DNA of 64,000 nucleotides from Symbiodinium natans (lineage: Eukaryota > Sar > Dinophyceae > Suessiales > Symbiodiniaceae). The notes beneath the pieces are model-generated. The model made no database searches and was not told the origin of the DNA. It saw only the letters and a list, made by a program, of their open reading frames with translations. Position numbers and translations under genes: made by a program. The stretch lies in NCBI GenBank assembly GCA_905221605.1, contig CAJNDS010002741.1, positions 188,001-252,000 of the forward strand, read 5' to 3'. Positions 19,978 to 30,503 of this stretch are shown here, one piece after another (position 1 is the first letter of the stretch; the number at the start of each line of letters is the position of its first letter).

Positions 19978-20175
19978 CAGCCCCTAAACCCTCAACCTTC
20001 AACCCTAAACCTCAACCCTAAGCCCTGAACCCTAAACCCTTAACACTAAGCCCTAAGCCCTAAGCCCTGAACCCTAAACCCGACGAAACCCGAAAACCTA
20101 AACCCTAAACCCTAAACCCTAAGCCCTAAACCCTAAACCCTAAGCCCTAAACCCTAAACCTCAAACCCTAAACCC
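19978..20175. repeat. CCCTAAA block, degenerate
   Basis: Mixed CCTCAAC, CCTGAAC, CCCTAAG and CCCTAAA units before the exon-like segment at 20209. Confidence 0.85.
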
Positions 20176-20208
20176 CGCACCCTACGGCCCACCAAAGTCT
20201 TCGTTTAG

Positions 20209-20250
20209 GAGACCTGGGAGGCCCCGGCCACCTGGAAGGAGGGCTCTGAG
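20209..20250 (+). CDS. Mini-exon with AG|G acceptor and GC donor
   Basis: Fourteen codons, ETWEAPATWKEGSE, between TCGTTTAG|G and GAG|GCGCC, phase 0 at both ends. A small GGGACCCTT-rich element and TTTAGGG repeats follow. Confidence 0.4.
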
Positions 20251-20399
20251 GCGCCTTGAGTTCCTAGGTAGGATAAGGGAGACCCTTCAAAGGGGACCCT
20301 TCTGAACCCTCTTCTGGCTCTCTTAAACAGGGACCTTATTCAGAGGGTCTATATCCCCAAGGGTCCCCCTAATCCTATCCCCTATTAGTTGGAACCCTA

Positions 20400-20690
20400 G
20401 TTTGGGATTTCGGTTCAGGGTTTGGGGTTTAGGGCTTAGGATTTAGGGTTGAGGGTTTAGGGTTTAGGGGTTGAGGTTTGAGGGTTTAGTGTTTAGGGTT
20501 TAGGGCTTAGGATTTAGGGTTGAGGGTTTGAGGGTTTGAGGGTTTAGGGTTTCGGGTTGAGGGTTTAGGGTGCAGGGTTTAGGGTTGAGGGTTTAGAGTT
20601 TAGAGTTTAGGATTTCGGGTTGAGGGTTTAGGGTTGAGGGTTTGGGGTTGAGGGGTTGGGGGTTTAGGGTTTAGGATCTACGGTGCGTGG
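20400..20690 (+). repeat. TTTAGGG/TTGAGGG block
   Basis: T-orientated, with many GTTGAGG variants. It pairs with the C-orientated CCCTCAA block at 20866-21002, which carries the complementary variant; the two arms are thus matched in their variant unit as well as in orientation. Confidence 0.9.
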
Positions 20691-20777
20691 AGTTGACTGA
20701 GCACAGTAAGTAGCGTTGAGTGCTTAGGGTCCCAACAGACCAAAGTTCTGAAGTCCTGAAAAAACAGCCCACTGCAG

Positions 20778-20858
20778 TCCGTTGCTCATGTCCCAGCATT
20801 CCCGGTGCGGGCCTTCACTGTGGGAAGCCCACGCAGAGAACGAGGGGTCGTTCGAAAC
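20778..20858 (+). CDS. Exon-like segment
   Basis: CACTGCAG| acceptor, then SVAHVPAFPVRAFTVGSPRR, open to TAG 20859. Inner donors are possible. Confidence 0.35.
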
Positions 20859-20865
20859 TAGTATC

Positions 20866-20880
20866 CCTAAACCCTAAACC

Positions 20881-20919
<39 letters not shown>

Positions 20920-20924
20920 ACCGC

Positions 20925-20977
<53 letters not shown>

Positions 20978-21002
20978 ACCCTAAACCCTAAACCCTAAAC
21001 CC
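20866..21002. repeat. CCCTCAA/CCCTAAA block
   Basis: Mostly CCCTCAA units; see the T-orientated block at 20400. Confidence 0.95.
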
Positions 21003-21012
21003 GACACCACAG

Positions 21013-21098
21013 CACCGAACGAAAGATCCATGGCTCGCGAGGAGACGCCGCCCAAAGCCTTTGCCGTTCCGCAGCCTGGCCAGTCCAGAAAGCAGTAA
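21013..21098 (+). CDS. Possible terminal exon
   Basis: CACCACAG| acceptor, then PNERSMAREETPPKAFAVPQ and PGQSRKQ, ending in TAA at 21096. A 3' end of a gene is plausible here, since the coding-like frame ends in a stop well before the next repeat block. Confidence 0.35.
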
Positions 21099-21467
21099 AG
21101 CCCCAAAGCCGTGAAGCCCTTTTCATCCCCTCAAGGCCCTAAACCCTAAACCCTAAACCTTAAACCCTAAACCCTAAACCCTAAACCCTAAGCACTTCTT
21201 AGTGCACTTATGACTTATAGATTAAATTTCCCCTCCCCCCGGGGCTTGTCCGGTGGTTGGAGGCTTCCGCGCTTCGTGGACACACGCACACGCACACACA
21301 GGCACGCACGCTTGAGGTGCAGTGCTAAGGAGCTGGAGACTCAACTGACTCACATGTACCCAGCCCTAAACCCTAAACCCTAAACCCTAAACCCCAAACC
21401 CTAAACCCTAAACCCTAAACCCTAAACCCTAAACCCTATAGTAACCCCAAATTGTAAATGGTGTCTG

Positions 21468-21548
21468 ATGGCTTCGGACCACCACGACGAAGCACTGCGT
21501 CCTCGAAGCCCAGCTCTCCAGGGGTTCACTGTGCGGGATTCCGACATT
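21468..21548 (+). CDS. Exon-like segment
   Basis: The open frame MASDHHDEALRPRSPALQGF then TVRDSDI, entering TTTAGGG repeats. It could be a first exon because of the ATG, but the frame is also open upstream. CCCTAAA precedes at 21364-21440. Confidence 0.35.
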
Positions 21549-21644
21549 AGGGTTTTGGGGTTTAGGGTTTAGGGTTTAGGGTTTAGGGTTTAGGGTTTAG
21601 GGTTTAGGGTTTAGGGTTTAGGGTTTAGGGTTTAGGGGGCGATA

Positions 21645-21781
21645 TTAAGGGTCCCTTGCTTTCGTCTACTCCCATGTGGGTATTTCCCAAAATAGGGGTA
21701 CCCCTTTTTTGGACCCCACATGGAATAGAACCCCCTTAGAGGGACCCCCCAAAAACGGGTACCCCCCTGTTTTCGGAAACC
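21645..21781 (+). mobile_element. Inverted-repeat element family 4
   Basis: Contains TGGGTATTTCCC, TAGGGGTACCCC and a terminal TTTTCGGAAACC. Aligns with 63748-63931 (same strand) and, reversed, with 57318-57450. TTTAGGG lies before it and CCCTAAA after it. Confidence 0.6.
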
Positions 21782-22337
21782 AGCACCCTAAACCCTAAAC
21801 CCTAAACCCTACACCCTAAACCCTAAACCCTAGGCCCTAAACCCGAAACCCTAAACCCTAAACCCTAAACCCGAAACCCTAAACCCTAAACCCCATGTAG
21901 GCTTTATGTTTAGGCTTCAAGGGTATAGGGGCTCCCTTCTCCTCCCAGGGCTGCAGTGGCTCCCCGGTGGCAGCCCGCGCAGGTGTCCCGAAGACTGGAT
22001 TTGAGCCACCCAGGGTTCAGGGTTCAGTTTGTCGAGCCCTGCCCTTTTGAACTCATTCGCCAGACCCTCCAAAGTGTTGTTTTGCTTTTCGGGGTTCGGG
22101 GTTCACTTAAACTAAGCCTGAGCCCCAAACCCACCACCCCACGTGAGGCTTAGTTGACGCTCTTTGTGTATCGACAGACTCTGTGTCAAACTCTGAGCCC
22201 TGACACCCTATTCCCTAAAGCCCAGACCCCCTCAACCCTACTAACCCAATGCATCCTAAAGACTAGACCTGAAGTCCTAGCTGTCAACCCGTAACAACAA
22301 ACCCTAATCCCTCAATCCAAAAATCAAAGACCCATGC

Positions 22338-22485
22338 TATCCCTAAACCCTAAACCCTAAACCCTAAACCCTAGACCCTAGACCCTAGACCCTAGACCCT
22401 AGACCCTAAACCCTAAACCCTAAACCCTAAACCCTAAACCCTAAACCTTAAACCCTAAACCCTAAACCCTAAACCCTAAACCCCT
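22338..22485. repeat. CCCTAAA/CCCTAGA block
   Basis: Regular units with a central run of CCCTAGA variants. Confidence 0.95.
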
Positions 22486-22519
22486 CAATGGTTAGAGGGG
22501 TCTCGGCCCTTTCGTGCAG

Positions 22520-22591
22520 GCACCGCTTGTGCCGGGCGTGGTGCCACCGAAGTTCGGTCAGAGCTCTCGGCCGCCCGGGCACGAAGTCCAG
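22520..22591 (+). CDS. Exon-like segment with AG|G acceptor and GC donor
   Basis: CGTGCAG|G, then 24 codons beginning APLVPGVVPPKFGQSSRPPG and ending HEVQ, then |GCCGGG. Phase 0 at both ends. CCCTAAA before, TTTAGGG (22595-22700) after. Proline-rich; family unknown. Confidence 0.5.
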
Positions 22592-23257
22592 GCCGGGGTT
22601 TAGGGTTTAGGGTTTAGGGTTTAGGGTTTAGGGTTTAGGGTTTAGGGTTCAGGGTATAGGGTATAGGGTATAGGGTTTAGGATGTCGGACTTGGATTTAG
22701 GGTTTAGGTTTTGAGGTTCGATCGCGTTTGCGGGTTGAGTTGGTTTGGTGGGTGTTCTCGGATTTTCGGCCTGGGTGTCTATGTATTTCAAGTGTCGGAT
22801 GCAAGACGGCAGAAAGTTGCAAGGTTCAGGATCGGATGGTACTGGCAAGAGTTTTTGAGGGAGTGGGCTGTAGAATCACGTCCCCCCCCCGACAACTATC
22901 GCCACCCAACAGCACCGAATAGGTTGTACGAACACCTAGGTGCACGGGTCTTGAGGTTGCGGGGCGGGATTCGTGGCGCTCGTCTGTGTTGAGGTAAGGG
23001 TTTCGTCGCCGTGGTTCTAATCTGATTCTTGACCCTAAGCCCTAGGCCCTAAAAACCCTAAGCCCCCAGCATTTCGGGCTTGAAAACTACTCAGATCAGG
23101 TGTTCGGGTTGGGTTTCAGCCAGACGGCTTTAGGGGTTCAGGCCATTGGCTGGTTAGGGCTTTTGGGGGTTTAGGGTTTAGGGTTTAGGGTTTAGGGTTT
23201 AGGGTTTAGGGGTTTAGGGTCAAGACCTCGGCCGTAACCCCTACCTCGACCCTGCAG

Positions 23258-23374
23258 CTTCAGTCATCCCACCAGGACGCAGGTCAGCTTTTGCCACCCT
23301 CAGTACTCCAACAGCCGCTGAATTTGGCTTGCTCCCCAAGTTCTTGGGAGCTTGGGAGGGTTTCGAATTTTAGG
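23258..23374 (+). CDS. Exon-like segment
   Basis: GACCCTGCAG| acceptor, then LQSSHQDAGQLLPPSVLQQP and LNLACSPSSWEL, running into TTTAGGG-like sequence. The 3' limit is unknown. Confidence 0.4.
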
Positions 23375-23457
23375 GTTTGGGGTGAGTTATCTTAGGGGTG
23401 AAGGCCCATGGCGCGCTAGAGTACGTGTTTCTGACAGCCCTTTGTGAAAAAAACTTG

Positions 23458-23760
23458 AATGTGCTGTGGGGGTAGGGTTTGGGGTTTGGGGCTTGGGGCT
23501 TGGGGCTTGGGGCTTGGGGCTTGGGGCTTTGGGCTTGGGGCTTGGGGCTTGGGGCTTTGGGGCTTTGGGGCTTTGGGGCTTTGGGGCTTGGGGCTTGGGG
23601 TTTGGGGTTTGGGGTTTGGGGTTAAGGGGTTTAGGGGTCTAGGGGTCTAGGGGTCTAGGGGTTTAGGGGTTTAGGGGTTTAGGGGTTTAGGGGTTCAGGG
23701 GTTTAGGGGTTGAGGTTGAGGTTGAGGGGTTCAGGGTTTAGTGTTTAGGGGTTTAGAACC
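23458..23760 (+). repeat. GGGGCTT and GGGGTTTA blocks
   Basis: GGGGCTTG/GGGGCTTT units, then GGGGTTTAG and GGGGTCTAG units. The glycine/leucine/tryptophan frame is a by-product. Confidence 0.9.
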
Positions 23761-23830
23761 GAACGCTTGCCAAATCCCTCAGAGCGCTTCGGAAGTCCAC
23801 CCCGGCATGAGCCTTGGGGCCGAAAATCTT

Positions 23831-24049
23831 CTAAGGGTAGTTACATGGTCCCTTAATATGGTCCCTTAATATGGTCCCTTAATATGGTCCCTTAATATGG
23901 TCCCGAAAATCTTCTAAGGGTAGTTACATGGTCCCTTCATATGGTCCCTTGCCTCCTTGAAAGGGTTCTGAAGTATGGGCCCTTGGGTTGTACAGGGTAT
24001 ACGGGGTCGCCTTTTACGGGCCCAAACTAAGGTACCATGTAACTACCCC
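23831..24049. mobile_element. Inverted-repeat element family 3, with internal duplication
   Basis: Termini GGGTAGTTACATGGT and ACCATGTAACTACCC are perfect 15-bp inverted repeats. The left end is duplicated (CGAAAATCTTCTAAGGG at 23821 and 23904), and between the copies an ATGGTCCCTTAAT unit is repeated several times. The interior matches 16373-16509. Confidence 0.75.
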
Positions 24050-24108
24050 AAGAAACGTTGGGGCCTAGAATTTCCACCGTGAAGCCCAAAGCAGAACCCT
24101 GAACCCAG

Positions 24109-24174
24109 AACGGCTCCAACGCACTCTGTCTGAGGCAAAGCCCTGAAGATTGGGACCCCGAGTGCCAGTGGTTT
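24109..24174 (+). CDS. Exon-like segment
   Basis: ACCCAG| acceptor, then NGSNALCLRQSPEDWDPECQ, open to TAA. The CCCTAAG/CCCTAAA block 24186-24362 follows, an exception to the usual T-after-exon order. Confidence 0.35.
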
Positions 24175-24185
24175 TAATGCTCGCC

Positions 24186-24362
24186 CCAGACCCTAAACCC
24201 TAAGCCCTAAGCCCTAAGCCCTAAGCCCTAAGCCCTAAGCCCTAAGCCCTAAGCCCTAAGCCCTAAGCCCTAAACCCTAAACCCTAAACCCTAAACCCTA
24301 AACCCTAAACCCTAAACCCTAAGCCCTAAACCCTAAACCCTAAACCCTAAACCCTAAACCTC
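24186..24362. repeat. CCCTAAG then CCCTAAA block
   Basis: About 11 CCCTAAG units followed by CCCTAAA units. Confidence 0.95.
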
Positions 24363-24790
24363 AAGTCGAATGCAGTACCTTTGCTCTGTTTGTTGTTGGC
24401 GGTTCTTCTATGAACTAGGGGGTCTCTTCAGGGTTCGGGTTTAGGGTTCATGGGACACCCTTGCTCTACGAACTGTTGTCAACGGGACTTGCAACTTTAT
24501 GTTTCGGGTGCCCATGTCTATGGCCACAAGAACAGGAACTACATCGGAGTCTTCAGGACTAGTGCAAGCACCAACAACCTTAAACCTTAACCCCTACAAC
24601 CCAACCCTACAGCCATGACCCTGTAACCCTATGTTCAACTCTGCGTTTAATGCTATTGCCCTAGACACAAAACCCAAAACCCTCAACCCGAGACCCTCAA
24701 CCCTAAACCATAAAACCTAAACCCTAAACCATAAACCCTAAACCCTAAACCCTAAACCCTAAACCCTAAAAAACTAAAGCCAGAACCCAG

Positions 24791-24832
24791 GCGCCAGGCC
24801 TTGCCGCATCATCCGCCAAGGACCGCCTGCGG
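24791..24832 (+). CDS. Exon-like segment
   Basis: ACCCAG|G acceptor, then APGLAASSAKDRLRP, open to TAA. CCCTAAA precedes at 24690-24770. Confidence 0.35.
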
Positions 24833-25233
24833 CCCTAATGCCCTCCCCCAAATGTTGAACCCCCCCCCCTCCCCGAATATTTAGAAAGCCCCGATATACT
24901 TTAATATAACTCGAATGAGGGGGTATTTAATGTTGGGGGTATATAAGGGGTTGAATATACTTTAATGTAACTATAATGGGGGGTATGTAATATTAAGGGG
25001 TTAGGGGGGGTTTAATATTGGAGGGGATTATTTTGGGGATCCGGGATGAACTCGTCCGACTGGTTGAGCCCCCCGCTTGCGCTCCACCCTCGCCTTGGCC
25101 TTTGCGGGTTTGGGTTTTTAGGGTTTGGGGTTTAGGGTTTGGGGTTTAGGGTTTAGGGTTTAGGGTTTAGGGTTTAGGGTTTGGGGTTTAGTGTTTAGGG
25201 TTTAGGGCTCATGTGTATCATTCTTGTGGACAG

Positions 25234-25292
25234 CGGCGCCCTAGCATCCTTGTGAGGGCCCTCCTGGGAGCCTTGGGAGGTTCCTGGAAGTG
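25234..25292 (+). CDS. Exon-like segment
   Basis: GTGGACAG| acceptor, then RRPSILVRALLGALGGSWK, open to TGA. TTTAGGG precedes, CCCTAAA follows. Confidence 0.3.
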
Positions 25293-25497
25293 AATCAATT
25301 GGAGGCCTAAACCCTAAACCCTAAACCCTAAACCCTAAACCCTAAACCCTAAACCCTAAACCCTAAACCCTAAACCCAAAACCCTTAAAACCCTTAAAAG
25401 CAGGCTCTGGCAGGTGTCCCTGAGTCTTCGGTGTCTGAGGTTTTGCGTTTGGGGTTGGCCGGCGCCGTCGCCCCTTGGCGTTGCAAGGGATGATGTA

Positions 25498-25765
25498 CAT
25501 CATTCTGACGCATGTTGAGGCGCTGAAAAGCGACAACTGGAACACCTCATCCGAGGTTTGGTGTTGGCACCTTCGTCCGGGAGAGGTTGGTGTTGCATGG
25601 CTCGAGGACTGGGCCTGCGTGAGCGGCCCCTGCCTGGAAGGCCCTGAGGGGCCTGGGAGGCGCTGGCCTCCCCTCCGTTCTGTGTCCGGAGCTCCCCTCT
25701 TGCTGGCTTTGGTGCGTTCGCCCTGCTCGACGGCCCAGGCTCACCCAGTTTGGGGATTTGGATAG
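25498..25765 (+). CDS. Exon-like segment, possible terminal exon
   Basis: GTTGCAAG|G acceptor, then MMYIILTHVEALKSDNWNTS and SSEVWCWHLRPGEVGVAWLE, continuing open to TAG at 25763. Cys- and Trp-rich; no recognised domain. The opposite strand is also open here. CCCTAAA precedes at 25307-25390. Confidence 0.35.
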
Positions 25766-26290
25766 TTCGTTCCATGTTCAGTACAGGTTTCTGCTTGTCC
25801 CTTCTTGGGTTTAAGCGGATCTTTTCGTAGATAGACACATGTTGAACCATTTTGAGCGGGTTTGGTTTCTTTTGGTTTTGGGTGGCGTTGTGTCGGCTTT
25901 AGGGTCCAGCTTGGGATTAGTTTGCGAGCTTGGGCTGACGGGTTTGCCTGGACCACTCGGAATATTTGGCTTGTGGCTCCAAAACAGGGTTTAGGGTTTA
26001 GGGTTTAGGGTTTAGGGTTTAGGGTTTAGGGTTTAGGGTTTAGGGTTTAGGGTTTAGGGAGTATGTCCGCGTTCAGTGTGCCTAGTCTTGGAGTTCTTAG
26101 GGCTTCCGTTAGCCACCCAGTCCAGACTCAGCGCCCTGAACTCTGAACCCCCCAAGCCCCAAATTCTAGTACCCCTCTATCCCTGGAGCCCTGGCCCTCT
26201 GAGCCGCTCATCCTGCACCCATAGAAAGTAGCCCTGAAGCCCTAAACCTTAGACCCTCAAATCCTAAGCCGCCCCGCTTATCCGCGACAG

Positions 26291-26374
26291 GCGCCAGGGG
26301 GTGCCGTTCCGCCTCGCCCGTTCGGGCGCCTCCAGGCAGTCTTTGTTGAAGATTTGCTAGGGGGGCTCAGGGTT
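26291..26374 (+). CDS. Exon-like segment
   Basis: GCGACAG|G acceptor, then APGGAVPPRPFGRLQAVFVE and DLLGG. Probably ends before the stop at an inner donor. Confidence 0.35.
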
Positions 26375-26886
26375 TAGGACCTTGTGTGTCGGGCTTACCG
26401 TCCCGGATTGCATCCCCTCATTTCTTCTTTTATTGAGCTCATGTAATGCTGGTTATGTCTGACTGTGATGTGCAGGGTTTAGGGTTTAGGGTTTAGGGTT
26501 TCGGGTTTAGGGTTTAGGGTTTAGGGTTTAGAGTTTAGGGGTTCGGGTTTAGGGTTTGGGGTTTAGGGTTGCATATTTGGACTGATTCTTGGTTTCGCAG
26601 CTCAGCACTTGGCATGCAAGGCACTAGCCCAAGTAAATGTTAGGATGTAGTCTTGTGACAGAGTCAAAACAATGTTGGTTTTCGTGCATGTTAGTGCATG
26701 CTTGTGGCATTATATATATATATATGTGTAGATGCGATTATGTAGGTGTTTCAATTGCCAAAAAAACAGACTTACTATCAATCTAGCCATCGTGCAGCTT
26801 AGACTTGTTGGTATTTGTACCCCTTCGCCCCTCCCAACAAACTCAAAGGGGCAGACCTGTGACTTACAACAAGCTTCTGATCCCTG

Positions 26887-27050
26887 CACCCTAAACCCTA
26901 AACCCTAAACCCTAAACCCTAACCCCTAAACCCTAAACCCTAAACCCTAAACCCTAAACCCTAAACCCTAAACCCTAAACCCTGAACCCTGAACCCTGAA
27001 CCCTGAACCCTGAACCCTGAACCCTAAACCCTAAACCGTAAACCCTAAAC
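26887..27050. repeat. CCCTAAA/CCCTGAA block
   Basis: About 15 CCCTAAA units followed by seven CCCTGAA units, then CCCTAAA again. Confidence 0.95.
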
Positions 27051-27055
27051 TTCAG

Positions 27056-27125
27056 CTTTTGGCGGCCCCCCAGGTCAGAGATCCTGAGCCGCTTACTCCC
27101 GAAATCTTGAGCAAGCGCAGGCTTC
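27056..27125 (+). CDS. Exon-like segment
   Basis: AACTTCAG| acceptor, then LLAAPQVRDPEPLTPEILSK, a strong coding signal. CCCTAAA before, TTTAGGG (27165-27190) after. Confidence 0.45.
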
Positions 27126-27190
27126 CCAAAACCCTCATTCCTAAAACGCGGATTGGATTTTGGGGTTTGGGGTTTAGGGTTTAGGGTTAG

Positions 27191-28024
27191 GACTTCGGGT
27201 AGCTGCAGACCCCCTACTTTCAGGGGGCAGGATTTTCTTCGTTCCGTGAAGTCGCAAGGGTAATTATGTTTTTTTCTTTTAGGTCCTCTGCTACTCAAAG
27301 GAAGACCCGAAGCCCTAAACCCTAAGCTGTAACCTCTGACAGGGAGTCGTCATGCCTCCGCCCGACAGGAAGCAGGCGCGAGAGGGCCAAAGCCCGAGAT
27401 CCCAAACCCTAATCCTCAGCCCCAAAATCTAAACTCTAAACCTTGCAAGGTTTAGGCTTCTCGGGCTTCAGGGAGTTCGACCAGTACCCAACATGACCCC
27501 TTTTGTTTGTTATTTGTGCAAGTGGGGGTAAAGTTTTTGGTTCCAAGGCTTAGGGCCTTTGGAGTTTGGGGCGTCGGCCCGGGTTTAGGGTTTCGGGCTT
27601 CGGGTGCCCGAAGGAGGAGCTGCAGACCCTCCGACTTTCCGGGGGCCGGGGTTTCTTTATTCCGTGAAGTCCCGAAACCCTAAAGCCTGAGCCCTAAACC
27701 CTAAACCCTAAACCCTAAACCCTAAACCCTAAACCCTAAATCCTAAACCCTAAACCCCCTCGAAGCAAGGCCCGAAGTCCAAAGCTTTATGGTTTAGGGT
27801 TGGGGTGTTCCCACTTCTACTCACAGTCCTACAAAAGGGTCCCCATGAAGGACTCTTAGTATAAGGTGGAACATTCCAAGTTTAGGGTTTAGGGTTTAGC
27901 GTTTAGGGTTTAGGGTGGTTTAGGGTTTAGGGTGTAGGGTTTAGGGCTTGGGGTGCCAGGGAGTCGTCATGCCTCCGCCGGACAGGCAGAAGCAGGCCCA
28001 AGGGGGCCAAAACCCAGAATCCCA
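27191..28024 (+). repeat. Duplicated exon-like pair
   Basis: The piece GAGCTGCAGACCCTCCGACT (27617; diverged copy at 27210) and the piece GGAGTCGTCATGCCTCCGCC (27343 and 27957) each occur twice, in the same order about 410 and 615 bp ap art. The second encodes MPPPDRKQAREGQSPR and MPPPDRQKQAQGGQNPE in its two copies. The intervening telomere-type repeats and a degenerate family-2 element (27800-27879) differ between copies. Confidence 0.5.
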
Positions 28025-28160
28025 AACCCCTGAGCTCTAAACCCTAAACCCTAAACCCTGAACCCTGAACCCTGAACCCTGAACCCTGAACCCTGAACCC
28101 TGAACCCTGAACCCTGAACCCTGAACCCTGAACCCTGAACCCTGAACCCTGGACCCTGGA
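28025..28160. repeat. CCCTGAA block
   Basis: About 16 CCCTGAA units, flanked by CCCTAAA and CCCTGGA variants. Confidence 0.95.
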
Positions 28161-28719
28161 CCCTGGACCCTGGACCTAAACCCCTAAACCTTAAACCAAA
28201 CTCCAAAAGTGTAGGCTTGTAGGGCTGTAAGGGGGGGGGGGGAGGGCTCCTTGTCATAGGTTACTGGGAGGCGAGGGGGGGGGGGGGGGCTTTGGCTTGA
28301 GTTTAGTGTTAAGGGTTTAAAAGGCTTAGGGTTTAAGGTTTAGGATCTGGATCTAGATGCCATTCTGGGCTGCCGGCACCCCAGAGGCCCCAACACTCCC
28401 CGAGTCAAGGAGAGTTCCTTTAAGCAGAAAATCGATGTCCTTAAGCCCTTACACCCTAAACCCTAAACCCTAAACCCTAAACCCTAAACCCTAAACCCTA
28501 AACCCTAAACCCTAAACCCTAAACCCCTAGACCCTAAACCCTAAACCCTAAAACGCAGTTCATGCCTCACAGAATTCGCTTCAACCTGCCCCGAACCCTA
28601 AGCACCAGGCCTCCTTGAACCAGAGACCTGATACCCCAAAGATGCATGGCCGAAGGACCCCTCTGTATGGGTACTTCCTAACACAGGGCTACGCCTGATA
28701 AGGTCCCCCACACCCTAGA

Positions 28720-28950
28720 CCCTAAACCCTAAACTCTAGACCCTAAACCCTAAATAACCCTAAGCCTTAAACCCCAAACCCCAAACCCCAAACCCCAAAA
28801 CCCAAAACCCAAAACCCCAAACCCCAAACCCCAAAACCCAAACCCCAAACCCCAAACCCCAAACCCCAAACCCCAAACCCCCAAACCCCCAAACCCCCAA
28901 ACCCCAAACCCCAAACACCCCAAACCCTAAACCAACCCAAGCCTTAAACC
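28720..28950. repeat. CCCTAAA and CCCCAAA block
   Basis: A T-to-C variant of the telomere-type repeat, about 20 units. Confidence 0.9.
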
Positions 28951-29009
28951 CTAAGCCCGCGGCTTTTGTGGTCTCCCGAAAGTCCATTGGCAATGGCAGT
29001 TTTCGGATT

Positions 29010-29115
29010 CAGGTTTTAGGGTTTTAGGGTTTTAGGGCTTTAGGGTTTTAGGGTTTTAGGGTTTTAGGGTTTTAGGGTGTTAGGGTGTTAGGTTGTTAGG
29101 GTTTGAGGGTTTTCG
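29010..29115 (+). repeat. TTTTAGGG block
   Basis: Eight-base TTTTAGGG units, also seen at 14800. Confidence 0.9.
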
Positions 29116-29126
29116 GCGACTTGCAG

Positions 29127-29198
29127 GTTCGTTCGGCGGAGACTGGCGGGTGGACACACGTTTCTCGGACAGCCGAATATTCAGGGGCTAGCTTGGTT
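29127..29198 (+). CDS. Exon-like segment
   Basis: GACTTGCAG|G acceptor, then VRSAETGGWTHVSRTAEYSG, open to TAG. Confidence 0.35.
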
Positions 29199-29524
29199 TA
29201 GGGTTGAGGGTTTAGGGGCTTGTGGGTTTGGGGTTAAGAAGGGTTGTGCCCGAAAGCCAGGTTTCTGTTACTCTTTTGCCCCCTGAGAATGAAGGCAATT
29301 CTTTAAGTCCTTTATATAACAGTAGCGACAACAATGAGAAGTGTTCAATTATGGGCATACACTGTTGCGATAGCAATGGCTTGGGCTTTGTGGAGTTGTA
29401 GATTGGTGTTTACCTCAGTAGTAGAGTAGGTGACCTTTAACCTTTTTGGGTTAGTATATTCCCCTTATAATCCCAAAGGTTAACCTTTAAAACCCCGAGG
29501 TACTGGACAACTAAGTTAGAGATT

Positions 29525-29620
29525 GGAGAGGGGGTCTGGGAGTTTTGCTTGATGGTGCTCTGGGCTCTGAACGGTTTGCGTCGCATCCGCAGCTTTCAGC
29601 CCCTGAGCCCAGACAGCCCC
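29525..29620 (+). CDS. Exon-like segment
   Basis: The open frame GEGVWEFCLMVLWALNGLRR, then IRSFQPLSPDSP, to TGA. It contains a hydrophobic stretch followed by arginines, suggestive of a membrane segment edge. Limits uncertain; TTTAGGG follows. Confidence 0.4.
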
Positions 29621-29688
29621 TGAACAGGGTTTGGGGTTTAGGGTTTAGGGTTTAGGGTTTAGGGTTTAGGGTTTTGGCAACTTCGAGA

Positions 29689-29850
29689 GAGGCCGACACC
29701 ACGGAGCTGTTTTGCCAGGAGGGGGGGATTCGGGAGCTCCAATTGCGTTGCCCGCAGGCCTGCAGACAGGCAGACAGCAGGGAGCTGTCAACAAAGTGGG
29801 GTTTTGGGGTTTCGGCAACCACGAATGCCTACCAGCATCAGCTAGACCGG
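29689..29850 (+). CDS. Exon-like segment
   Basis: 54 open codons: EADTTELFCQEGGIRELQLR, CPQACRQADSRELSTKW and onward to TAG 29851. Good coding character, no family recognised. The true exon probably ends before GTGGGG. Confidence 0.4.
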
Positions 29851-30503
29851 TAGCTCCAGAACTACAAGGACATTGCGGACCCGGCTAGCCCCGGCAGGCG
29901 AAGCCGAAAGGCACCGCCAGCTTACCCTACCTCCCCCTACTAAACCAGTATCAAAATTGGCGCTAAACAAAAACTTTCGGTCAGGTCAAAGCGTTTCCGG
30001 AAAACAAAAGGCTTCAAACAGGGCCCCGGAGCGCCAAAGGCCCCAGAACTGGCGCCGCCAAACTCCCAAGAAGCCGCCAAAACCGTAATTATGTCCCAAG
30101 TAATGGTAAGTTCTGAAAACCTGAACGTTTCGTTCAAAACTTTCGTTCGAAACGTTTCGGTCAAAACTCTGTTGGGACCCAAACGCCATGCAATTTCTAT
30201 ACACTTTAAACGCCAGAAGGGTTGACAAAGGGCTTGGGTCCTGGGCCAAATGCCTACCAACTACCAGCAAGACTTAGCATTGAATTTTGTGGTGTAGCAG
30301 AACATGCAAACAATTTCTCCGATGTCCCCTTAAGTCCGTGGCTTGCGCTCTGCAATCACTAGAGTTTTGTCTTAAATTTTCGGAGGGGAGGGGGTGGAAT
30401 GTTAAGGGTCATGCTCTAAATCCCAACAGGGCCGCTCGTTTGGGATGTTTTTGCGGGTTTGTTTGAGGGCGAGACCTTTACGACAACTGACACCTGTCAA
30501 AAG

